From: Thermoproteati archaeon
GTDB lineage: Archaea; Thermoproteota; Thermoprotei_A; Marsarchaeales; UBA168
Length of the DNA stretch: 7,542 nt
Assembly: GCA_023256295.1 (NCBI GenBank)
Contig: JAGDXH010000026.1
Span: forward strand, 4,999-12,540
Direction of reading: 5' to 3'
The notes under the pieces were generated by a model. That model ran no database searches. It was not told the origin of the DNA and worked only from the letters and a program-made list of their open reading frames with translations. Shown here in pieces: positions 1 to 6,344 of the stretch (position 1 is the stretch's first letter; every line of letters starts with the position of its first letter). Both the position numbers and the translations under genes were made by a program.

Positions 1-60
1 CTGACCAAAGCGGCCGTTACTGCGACCGCGGTCCATTCGCGCCTGGAAAAGCATTGACAT
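1..60 (-). CDS. N-terminal fragment of an unidentified gene downstream of hef
   Basis: On the minus strand an ATG at 60-58 immediately follows the TGA stop of the helicase gene (63-61), and the frame stays open for 20 codons to the window edge. It begins MSMLFQARMDRGR and is rich in Arg and Gly. A second in-frame ATG lies at 54-52, so either could be the start. No Shine-Dalgarno motif is visible. The abutting stop and start would allow translational coupling to hef in the same transcript. Too little is present to name a family, and the frame could still close just beyond the edge, so this is only a tentative gene start. Confidence 0.35.
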   Translation of the reverse strand, partial: MSMLFQARMDRGRSNGRFGQ

Positions 61-2055
61 TCAATCGGCGCGACGGGCCCAAGAAGCCAAGTAAAGTGCA
101 GTATCTCTTGGGCCCGAGCTCTGAAGGAAAGAGAGGCCGTATTTCAGGGATAGAGCCAACAGGGAGCCTCTTGGGCCAAGCTCATCTGTGGGAAGCACGG
201 GAGGCTGTCCCTCAACGATAAAAACAGGCTTGCCCAACGTCTTCATGAATATCACTTCCTCAAACAGGCTGCCAGAAAGAAGCAACCTCTGAACGTCAGA
301 AACGTTGAGCACTCTTACCACGGCCTCCTTGATCTTAACGTAAAGCCCGCCGAGCTCTTTCAACTCAGGCCTGATCCCAAGCTGCTCAAGTTGCCGCAGC
401 AACTCAGAGCCCACGAGCCTCTTGTCAGCCACAACCCCTGAAGCGGGCAACTCCTCACTACGAGGGGTTTCCCATTTATTCCTTTCGTCTAGCGCCCCCT
501 TCGGCTGACCGAAGGCTTCCAGCTCTACCTTCTTCCCCTCGGAGGCCAAGAGTCTGCCCATCGTCCCTTCCCTTTTGGTCGAAATCCAGTGATAGGTCTC
601 GTCTGCCGTGCCCTTGGTTATGAGCAAGACCACCCTTCCCGGCTTCTTTCTCCCAGTTCTTCCTCTCCTCTGGATCAGGCGTATTGCGCTTGGCACGTTG
701 TCGTAAAAGACCACCAAGTCGCAGTTTTCAACATCGAGACCCTCTTCCGCCACCTGAGTGGCCACGAGGACGTTTAGGCTTCCGTCTCTGAATTGCTCCA
801 GCGCCTTCAGCTGGTCCTTTTGGCTCATTCCGTCCGCGTCTCCCCTCTTTGACTGTCCCAAGAAGGGCGCCGGGCGGGCGCGCGCGATGCCAGACAACAT
901 CTCCGCTAGCATCTTCGTGGTCTCTCTGTAGTGAGCAAACACGAGAACCTTCACCTCGTCGTTCACAAGAGACTCCTCTACGAGCTTCAGGAGAGCTGGG
1001 ACCTTGGGGTGTTCAACTCCTCTCCGCTTCAACTCTTCCAACCTGTCGATCGATGATGACCAGATTGGCTCCTTGAGAAGCTGACGCAGAGAACGAGACG
1101 GATAAGAAGATGACTCTTCGTCAAACCCCTTCATGTACCTCAACGCTGTTGAAACACCTTCGACCTCCAAAAGGAGCCTAGCGTGCCTCACCCTTATGGC
1201 GTTGTTGAGAAGACCAAAAGAGACAAGCAAAGATGGATCCCTTTCGCCCTCTTCAATCCTTCTCCTGATTTCATCCTGCAAAGAGAGCATGTACTTTGTT
1301 GGCACAATCGAACCCTTGAACTTCACACCCATCCCAGATAGGCGATTCAGGTATGATGCCACAAGAGACTCGAGACCCCTAGATATCTCCTTAAGCTCGA
1401 TCGGTAGATCCACGACAACTCTTTGCTCGGTTATCTCCTGGACATATGGGGCCACATCTGGGCTGCTTTCGCTCCTAGCTTCTACGCGCTGTATAAAGAG
1501 GTTTCTTAGCACTTCATCCAGGTGCTCGCGGGTATGGCCAGGAGAGGCAGTCAAGCCCATTATGAGGCGATGCCGACCCTCAGCCATGTAAGTCGAAGCT
1601 ATGGCGACGTAAGGATAATCTCCTACGGCATGATGCGCCTCGTCGAATACCAAAAGAGAAACGCTTTCCAACCCGTAGCGACCCTCATCTAGGTCATTCT
1701 TCAGCGACTGGGGCGTCATGAAGAGGAGCTGACCGTGGTTCCAGTACCACTTCCTCAGGTCAGGATCGGTCTCTCCAGTTAGAACCCTGAGGTCATCCGC
1801 AACTATGAAGCTCCTAAAGAAAGACTCGTGCTGTTCCACGAGCGGGCGCGTAGGGGCAAGCACAACGACCTTCTCATCGGGATATTCCTCGAGCCGCTTG
1901 GCTGCCACGAGCGCAGCTATCATGGTCTTTCCAAGGCCGGTGGGAAGCACGACCAAGGTATTGGACGTTAGAGCAGCTTTGTATATGTTGAGTTGATAAT
2001 CTCTGACCTTGAAAGTTCTGTTCTTAACCAGCCCTGGAAGCTCCTCTGTTCCCAT
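61..2055 (-). CDS. hef: Hef/FANCM-family superfamily 2 DNA helicase with a degenerate XPF-type nuclease domain
   Basis: This 664-residue protein is an archaeal Hef-type helicase, expected to remodel stalled forks and branched DNA using ATP. Seen in the sequence: Walker A LPTGLGKT (37-44), DEAH box (138-141), LTASPG motif III (168-173), a helical insertion of the Hef/FANCM type (about 210-350), motif V ATQVAEEGLD (432-441) and motif VI QRRGRTGR (462-469). Residues about 540-664 align with the XPF/ERCC4 nuclease fold (LLRQLEQLG, GSLFEE, KPVFIVEG, DTALYLASWA). However, the GDY motif reads GLY (570-572) and the catalytic ERK triad reads RVL (581-583); only the following Asp (587) is kept. The C-terminal helix-hairpin-helix pair of euryarchaeal Hef is absent. 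I infer an active translocase with an inactive nuclease domain, as in human FANCM. The ATG at 2055 fits the usual Hef N-terminus. It lies 42 bp after dphB and is probably co-transcribed with it. Confidence 0.93.
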   Translation of the reverse strand: MGTEELPGLVKNRTFKVRDYQLNIYKAALTSNTLVVLPTGLGKTMIAALVAAKRLEEYPDEKVVVLAPTRPLVEQHESFFRSFIVADDLRVLTGETDPDLRKWYWNHGQLLFMTPQSLKNDLDEGRYGLESVSLLVFDEAHHAVGDYPYVAIASTYMAEGRHRLIMGLTASPGHTREHLDEVLRNLFIQRVEARSESSPDVAPYVQEITEQRVVVDLPIELKEISRGLESLVASYLNRLSGMGVKFKGSIVPTKYMLSLQDEIRRRIEEGERDPSLLVSFGLLNNAIRVRHARLLLEVEGVSTALRYMKGFDEESSSYPSRSLRQLLKEPIWSSSIDRLEELKRRGVEHPKVPALLKLVEESLVNDEVKVLVFAHYRETTKMLAEMLSGIARARPAPFLGQSKRGDADGMSQKDQLKALEQFRDGSLNVLVATQVAEEGLDVENCDLVVFYDNVPSAIRLIQRRGRTGRKKPGRVVLLITKGTADETYHWISTKREGTMGRLLASEGKKVELEAFGQPKGALDERNKWETPRSEELPASGVVADKRLVGSELLRQLEQLGIRPELKELGGLYVKIKEAVVRVLNVSDVQRLLLSGSLFEEVIFMKTLGKPVFIVEGQPPVLPTDELGPRGSLLALSLKYGLSFLQSSGPRDTALYLASWARRAD

Positions 2056-2097
2056 ATTGAGATCAAACTCGTGCCGTTTTTACTGCTTTTGCCGAGT

Positions 2098-2856
2098 TTA
2101 CTCAAACCCCTCGTAGAAGCGAAGGGATGCAGGCACGATAAGAGAACGCGGAGGAGGAAGTTCATCGGCAAGCTTATCTCCTATGTGCGCCCAGAGTACC
2201 TTTTCCTTGGAGGACCCAAGTGCAGAAAGAAGGACTACCCCCCTACCTGCCGCGAACACGCCCATCATGCGTCTGCGCTCCAACTCGGTCATCACGCCGA
2301 AGGCCTCCTCAAAGTCCATGATCTGCCCCTCCTCTGCCTTAACGTCCATGAGCAGCAGGGTGTGAAGATCGCGGGACAAGTTCTCGTGCACCACGTCGTA
2401 AGCTGCCTCAGGAAAGTAGCCGTGCTCTTCGTCTGGATATACCAGCGTGACAGGAGGCCCAAACCTGTACGGGTCAAGCCCAGAGGCTGAAACGGCAGCA
2501 GAGTAAATCGACAAACCGTGAATCACCCTGACGCCAATGCCCGCCTCAAGTGCTTCCTTCCTCAGGTAAGAGTGCGTCGTGAACACAAACGGATCGCCCG
2601 GAGCAAGAAACAGCACCTCACCAACGCGGGCAGCCTCCAAGATGATCTTGCCTCCTTCTTCCTCGAGATCGCGTCTTTTCAAGAGGATTGCCTTCTTTGC
2701 GGCGATCGACTCAACATAGCTCACGGCTGACTCGCCCTCCGAGTTCGTGTACGTCTCAGCAAATATCTTGTCTGCCCTCCTTGCCTCATCTAGGAGGGCG
2801 CAACTCAACCCCTCGCGCCCTCCCAACCCGAGGCCTCCGAAAACCAGCAAGTTCAC
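2098..2856 (-). CDS. dphB: Diphthine synthase (diphthamide biosynthesis methyltransferase)
   Basis: This SAM-dependent methyltransferase (Dph5/DphB) methylates the modified histidine of elongation factor aEF-2 to give diphthine, a step towards diphthamide. It is about 252 residues, normal for the family. Numbered from the GTG start, the family signatures are the N-terminal GLGLG, PGDP (86-89) followed by TTH, HGLSIYSA (113-120), LLLMDVKAEEG (about 167-177) and the C-terminal IVPxxLxFxE. The frame also opens at a TTG at 2874, but I chose the GTG at 2856. A GGGAGG Shine-Dalgarno sequence lies 4-5 nt before it, and the product then begins MNLLVFGGLGLG, matching the short beta-strand start of other Dph5 proteins. 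It overlaps the 3' end of the upstream zinc-ribbon gene by 71 bp, so coupled translation is likely. The stop is TAA. Confidence 0.95.
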   Translation of the reverse strand: MNLLVFGGLGLGGREGLSCALLDEARRADKIFAETYTNSEGESAVSYVESIAAKKAILLKRRDLEEEGGKIILEAARVGEVLFLAPGDPFVFTTHSYLRKEALEAGIGVRVIHGLSIYSAAVSASGLDPYRFGPPVTLVYPDEEHGYFPEAAYDVVHENLSRDLHTLLLMDVKAEEGQIMDFEEAFGVMTELERRRMMGVFAAGRGVVLLSALGSSKEKVLWAHIGDKLADELPPPRSLIVPASLRFYEGFE

Positions 2857-3244
2857 CTCGCCTCCCTTCTGCAATGCGACGCTGTAACTCGCTCAGCGAC
2901 TTCAGTGCCTCAAGCAGCGAGTTGGCAAGTTGGACCAGAGGCAAGGCCTCATCTGGGTCGGCGGAGGCCATGACAGGCGCCAGTTTCCTGAGCAAGGAGA
3001 AGAGAGAAGACCTCACTTCCTCCAAAACATATGGCTCCAAAGCACGGTCTTCGTTCTCCCCCTCCTTCAGGTATACCACCTTCTTCTGACAGTGAGGGCA
3101 GATGACACTTCCATCCCTGAGACGGAAGAGCGGAGATCCGCAAACTGGGCAGGTATCTGCCAGCATGGTGGCTCCCGATTTCAGCAGCTCCGACATGCGC
3201 TTTATGTCTTCGTCGCTCAACTTCTTCCAAGCCGTGCCGGACAT
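2786..3244 (-). CDS. UPF0148 / ZNRD2-family (autoantigen p27-like) zinc-ribbon protein
   Basis: This 152-residue protein belongs to the archaeal UPF0148 family (COG1645), related to human ZNRD2/SSSCA1; its molecular role is not established. A helical N-terminus leads into the family signature LLKSGATML (about 20-28). One zinc ribbon follows, made by CPVC (32-35) and CPHC (49-52), all four cysteines present. Residues about 68-125 are predicted helical (RSSLFSLLRKLAP, LANSLLEALKSL). The last 25 residues are Arg-rich (RRPRVGRARGVELRPPR), and most of this tail is encoded where the gene overlaps dphB. The ATG lies 12 bp after the CDF stop, with no Shine-Dalgarno motif visible. Family membership is clear; function is unknown. 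Confidence 0.88.
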   Translation of the reverse strand: MSGTAWKKLSDEDIKRMSELLKSGATMLADTCPVCGSPLFRLRDGSVICPHCQKKVVYLKEGENEDRALEPYVLEEVRSSLFSLLRKLAPVMASADPDEALPLVQLANSLLEALKSLSELQRRIAEGRRGELAGFRRPRVGRARGVELRPPR

Positions 3245-3256
3245 CTAAAAGTCTAG

Positions 3257-4462
3257 CTAATTTGACCCAGCAGTCTCCAGCGGTCTGAGCTCGCCCTTCC
3301 TGAAAGCCTCAAGGGCTTCCTCCTCGCTGGAAGCTGGAGAGTAGAGCACCATGATCCCCTCTCCTTTCAGCGCCGAAAGCATACCTTCCCCTATCTCCCT
3401 GACGATGACTGCCTCGACACCAAGCTGTTTCAAGCGCTTGGCAGCTTCAAGCCCCCTTCTCTTTGTTGTTCCAGCTGCAGGATTCGGCACCATGATGCGC
3501 TCTCCCGTCCTTTCGTCAACTATCTTGACGTAGGGCGCGGTCGCTGCGTGCCCCCTGAGAGAGCCATCTGCAGCCTCAAACAGAGCTATCACCCATTTTC
3601 CAGAAAAGCTTCCAGGCTCCACATGAATGGATGCAGAGGCCACCGTTGGTAGCGCCTGCTTTATCTTTTTCTCTACCTCATCCGCAAGCCTGTCCGCTTC
3701 TTGAACTGAAAACTTGGGAGGCGCCTCCAGATGCATCTCCAAGAAGTAGAAGGGGCCTGCCTGCCTGACCTTCACGTCATGAACACCAAGCACGTCCTTC
3801 ACTCCAGTCACGACCTGTTTGACGTCCGCCACGACCCTCTCATCACTCACGTCAAGCAAAACCATGACTGACTTGTAAGCCAAAGAAGAAGCCTGCACCA
3901 AAATGTAGCCCGCTATGAAGAACGCAGCCGCTATGGCGATCACTGGGATGTACAACCACTCTCCCAAAATGCCCACGATGACTACCAACGAGGAAAGCAC
4001 GTCCTCGTAAGCGTGAATTCCCTGCGCCTTCAAGGACTCCAGCTTCATCCCGGGGGTCCTGCCGAGATACAGCATGACCCAGTAGCTACCAGCAACAGAT
4101 CCTGCCTCAACCAATATCGGGACGGCTGGCTCAGGAACTCTGACGACGTGAAGGGCATCGAACAGTATCTCCAACGCAGCTGCCCCAACGGCTATAGCAG
4201 CTCCAAAGGAAACCAAGTTTTCTGCCTTGTAAAGCCCGAACTGAAACCTTTCAGAGGGTGGCCTGCCGGCAACCTTCAAGCCCAAGAATATCATTATGAC
4301 CATAGCCACGTCGATGAGGGAGTGCAAGCCATCCGCCTCTATTATGAGGCTTCCAAAGAGCCAGCCGCTCCCAAGCTTTGCGATCGCCATCGCAAAAAAG
4401 ATCCCAGCTGTTGCAAGCGTCCTCCTGGTAGCTGCCGCGAACGGATTCTCAGAGCCTTGCAA
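3257..4462 (-). CDS. CDF-family metal cation transporter fused to a C-terminal NifX/NifB-type domain
   Basis: This 401-residue inner-membrane protein is a cation diffusion facilitator that probably exports Zn2+ or another divalent metal in exchange for protons. Residues about 15-200 form the six-helix transporter. The metal site is DGLHSLID in TM2 (H47, D51; D44 precedes) and HAYED in TM5 (H150, D154). This HD-HD pattern is typical of zinc-selective members. Residues about 205-284 are the cytoplasmic ZT dimer domain, with His 228, 244 and 280 placed like the regulatory metal ligands of FieF. Residues about 288-395 form an extra NifX/NifB-like (dinitrogenase cofactor) domain: GHAATAPYVKIVDERTG, NPAA, then GLEAAKRLKQLGVEAVI and EEALEAFRKGEL. 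The start is TTG, the only start between the upstream in-frame TAA and the first helix. Its distance from the TATA box at 4483-4490 suggests a leaderless mRNA. The substrate is inferred, not shown. Confidence 0.92.
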   Translation of the reverse strand: MQGSENPFAAATRRTLATAGIFFAMAIAKLGSGWLFGSLIIEADGLHSLIDVAMVIMIFLGLKVAGRPPSERFQFGLYKAENLVSFGAAIAVGAAALEILFDALHVVRVPEPAVPILVEAGSVAGSYWVMLYLGRTPGMKLESLKAQGIHAYEDVLSSLVVIVGILGEWLYIPVIAIAAAFFIAGYILVQASSLAYKSVMVLLDVSDERVVADVKQVVTGVKDVLGVHDVKVRQAGPFYFLEMHLEAPPKFSVQEADRLADEVEKKIKQALPTVASASIHVEPGSFSGKWVIALFEAADGSLRGHAATAPYVKIVDERTGERIMVPNPAAGTTKRRGLEAAKRLKQLGVEAVIVREIGEGMLSALKGEGIMVLYSPASSEEEALEAFRKGELRPLETAGSN

Positions 4463-4482
4463 CGCGCGATTTGTCGGTTATC

Positions 4483-4490
4483 AGATATAA
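4483..4490 (-). promoter_or_regulatory. TATA box (TTATATCT) for the CDF-led operon
   Basis: On the minus strand TTATATCT lies in the 36-bp gap between glnA and the CDF gene, with its core centred about 25 nt before the TTG start. This is the normal archaeal TATA-to-transcription-start distance, so transcription should begin at or next to the start codon and give a leaderless mRNA. It would separate expression of the CDF-UPF0148-dphB-hef run from glnA. Confidence 0.6.
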
Positions 4491-4498
4491 GCCTGCGC

Positions 4499-5932
4499 TT
4501 AGACGTCGAAGTACAGGTAGAACTCATACGGATGAGGTCTCATGAATACCTGCTCGTGATCCGCCTTTTCGAAGGATATCATCTTCTCAACCACATCTTT
4601 CGCGAATATCGGGTAAAGGTAGTCGTCATCCGATTCCAAAGCCTCGGCAGCCTCCTTCAGGGAACCGGGAAGCTCCCTGATCCCTCTTTCTCTCCTCTCA
4701 TCAGGAGTTAGCTCGTACACGTTCACGTCCGTCGGCTCACCAGGATCAATTTTCCTCTTGATCCCGTCCAGCGCGGCGGCGGCCATGGCAGAGAACACCA
4801 GGTAGGGGTTCGCTGAGGGATCGGGTGGCCTGAATTCCAGCCTCTTGCTGGCAGCACTGGCCCTGTGGTAAACGGGTATCCTCACGGCCGCGGATCTGTT
4901 GGCCTTGCTCCACGCCAGATAAACCGGGGCCTCATAACCAGGGACCAACCTCTTGTAAGAAGAAGTCGTGGGCGCCACGATTGCAGCCAAGGAGCGGGCG
5001 TGCTCAAGAAGTCCACCGACAGCATACCTTCCAAGCTGACTCAGCTCCGCATATTTGTCCGATGGATCATAGAACAGGTTCTCATTACCCTTCCAAAGCG
5101 AGAAATGCACGTGCATGCCAGAAGCGTTATCGCCAAACACGGGCTTTGGCATGAACGTCGCCACCATGTTCATCAACTTCGCGACGTTTCTCACAACGTA
5201 CTTCAGCGTGACCACAGAATCCGCTGACTCCACGAGCCCCTTGGCCATCATGTTGATCTCGCCCTGTCCAGCTCCCGCCACCTCATGGTGATGCGCCTCG
5301 CAGGGCACCCCAAAGCTGTCCTGAAGATAATTCACAGCAATGCTTCTCAGCTCGAACAGGCTATCCAACGGTGGAGCCGGATAATAGCCCTCTTTGAATC
5401 TCATCGTATAGCCCCCGCCGTCACTCGCCCAAGGCGCCTCTCTGGACTTGATCTCATACGACTCTCCTTTGTATGGCTGCAGTACGTCCCACGTTGCTGA
5501 GTCAAACACGAAGAACTCAACCTCGGGTCCCCACATGCTGGTATATCCTGCTCTTCTCAGCTCTTCGACCGCTCTCTTCGCCACCGATCTCGGGGATCCC
5601 AAGAAGTTCCCCCTTCCCTCCCCAAGGCCAACATCGCACAAAAACCTGGCAGTCGAGATCTCTTCGCGAAGCCAAGGGAGCACGGCTACGGTTGCAGGAT
5701 CGGGATAAAGCACCATGTCTGATTCATTGATCGCAGCAAAGCCCCTTATGGAGGAACCATCAAGTTTCGGTACCCCGTCTGAAAAGGACCTCTCATCGAT
5801 TCTAGAGGACGGAACAGTGACATGTTGAAGCCTCCCGGTTAAGTCGGCGAACTGCAAGTCCACAAACCTCACTTTCCTCACGATCTCCAGAGCAGATTTC
5901 GCGGCTTCATCCACAGAGCTTTTTTCTGGCAT
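4499..5932 (-). CDS. glnA: Glutamine synthetase, type I
   Basis: This enzyme makes glutamine from glutamate, ammonia and ATP in the cytoplasm and is the main entry point of ammonium into biosynthesis. It is 477 residues from the ATG, usual for GSI. Motifs in order (ATG numbering): the DGSS latch (58-61), GPEVEFFVF with the metal-binding Glu residues (about 135-143), HHEVAGAGQGEI (about 215-226), NASGMHVH (about 269-276), the flap VPGYEAP, NRSAAVRIP and RLEFRPPDPSANPYL. The motif usually read NGSG is NASG here. The adenylylation-site region near the C-terminus lacks the bacterial NLYDLP-type tyrosine motif, so GlnE control is unlikely. The frame also opens at a TTG at 5941, but that is only about 13 nt from the TATA box at 5951-5957. 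The ATG at 5932 sits about 22 nt from it and is preferred. The gene is monocistronic or the head of a short transcript. Confidence 0.96.
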   Translation of the reverse strand: MPEKSSVDEAAKSALEIVRKVRFVDLQFADLTGRLQHVTVPSSRIDERSFSDGVPKLDGSSIRGFAAINESDMVLYPDPATVAVLPWLREEISTARFLCDVGLGEGRGNFLGSPRSVAKRAVEELRRAGYTSMWGPEVEFFVFDSATWDVLQPYKGESYEIKSREAPWASDGGGYTMRFKEGYYPAPPLDSLFELRSIAVNYLQDSFGVPCEAHHHEVAGAGQGEINMMAKGLVESADSVVTLKYVVRNVAKLMNMVATFMPKPVFGDNASGMHVHFSLWKGNENLFYDPSDKYAELSQLGRYAVGGLLEHARSLAAIVAPTTSSYKRLVPGYEAPVYLAWSKANRSAAVRIPVYHRASAASKRLEFRPPDPSANPYLVFSAMAAAALDGIKRKIDPGEPTDVNVYELTPDERRERGIRELPGSLKEAAEALESDDDYLYPIFAKDVVEKMISFEKADHEQVFMRPHPYEFYLYFDV

Positions 5933-5950
5933 GAACGGCAAGCATAGTGG

Positions 5951-5957
5951 TATATAA
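5951..5957 (-). promoter_or_regulatory. TATA box (TTATATA) for glnA
   Basis: On the minus strand TTATATA lies about 22 nt before the ATG at 5932. This is slightly short for the normal archaeal spacing, but it implies a leaderless or nearly leaderless message. A second AT-rich element, CTTTTATAG, lies 22-30 bp further upstream (5976-5984) and contains the stop codon of the larB relic. It could be an alternative box giving a 5' leader of about 20 nt. Confidence 0.5.
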
Positions 5958-5975
5958 GCATGCCGAACTGCATCT

Positions 5976-6297
5976 CTATAAAAGGCGAAATCTTAAACAC
6001 CATTCTTGAGCTTTGCAGTTTTCATGGATTTTATTTGCCACTTGAGCAGCTATTGCTCCAGTTGCTATGCCCGAATCGATGTTCACAACTGCCATGCCCA
6101 GCTGGCATAACTGCAACATGCTCATGAGAGCGACCTCTCCCCTCCGCCATACCCCTGGCATCCTCTCATCCCTGAAGGAATTGAGGTTCTTGATCCAACG
6201 ACGCGTAGGTAAAGCAAGGCTATGCGATCCAATACCTCCCTTATACCCATCTTCCGTCTTGCACCCGCTTCAAAACCTCTTCCAAAGCTTTCTTCCA
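5976..6297 (-). pseudogene. larB: Relic of larB (NPN-cofactor carboxylase/hydrolase), internally deleted and frameshifted
   Basis: LarB carboxylates and hydrolyses nicotinic acid adenine dinucleotide, the first step of nickel-pincer-nucleotide synthesis; the family is about 250 residues. Here the minus strand keeps only its two ends. The 3' part is open in one frame (6161-5976): GEVALMSMLQLC, then MAVVNIDSGIATGAIAAQVA. This matches the family C-terminus (ALLxMLxSC...VAVVNIDNGFGAG), including the cysteine thought to attack the pyridinium. Upstream, in two other frames, lie pieces resembling the N-terminus: LEEVLKRVQDGR, IREVLDRIALLY, YASLD and RTSIP, in the expected order and spacing. The piece GYGGGE joins directly to the C-terminal part by a one-base shift near 6140-6150. 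About 150 central codons are missing, and stop codons interrupt the N-terminal frame. The C-terminal match is strong, the N-terminal one moderate. It is head to head with larC. Confidence 0.75.
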
Positions 6298-6316
6298 AGG
6301 AATAAACTAAGAGCAA

Positions 6317-6325
6317 GCGTTAAAG
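6317..6325 (+). promoter_or_regulatory. Possible weak TATA element before larC
   Basis: GCGTTAAAG lies about 23 nt before the larC ATG at 6345, the right distance for a leaderless archaeal transcript. The match to a TATA box is poor, and no Shine-Dalgarno motif precedes the ATG. An in-frame TAA at 6321-6323 rules out a start further upstream. Confidence 0.25.
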
Positions 6326-6344
6326 CCAGATTCAGCAGGATCCC

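Noticed and set aside
1133..1591. Plus-strand open frame of 152 codons inside hef
   Set aside because: It is antisense to the helicase gene, with no recognisable domain and a Ser/Arg/Leu-rich shadow composition.
2070..2085. A-rich stretch upstream of hef as a TATA box
   Set aside because: The spacing is about right, but AGTAAAAAC is a poor TATA match, and hef sits only 42 bp after dphB in an apparent operon.
4013..4711. Plus-strand open frame of 232 codons across the CDF gene and glnA end
   Set aside because: Despite its length it spans two real genes and their promoter gap on the other strand and resembles no protein family.
6090..6110. Inverted repeat ATGCC-CAGCT-GGCAT as a possible operator
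   Set aside because: The arms are only 5 bp and it falls inside the larB relic, where it encodes conserved-region residues. A chance match is more likely.
5942..6344. tRNA, small RNA gene or CRISPR in the intergenic region
   Set aside because: I see no cloverleaf, no repeats and no box C/D or H/ACA pattern. The larB relic and promoters explain most of the stretch.
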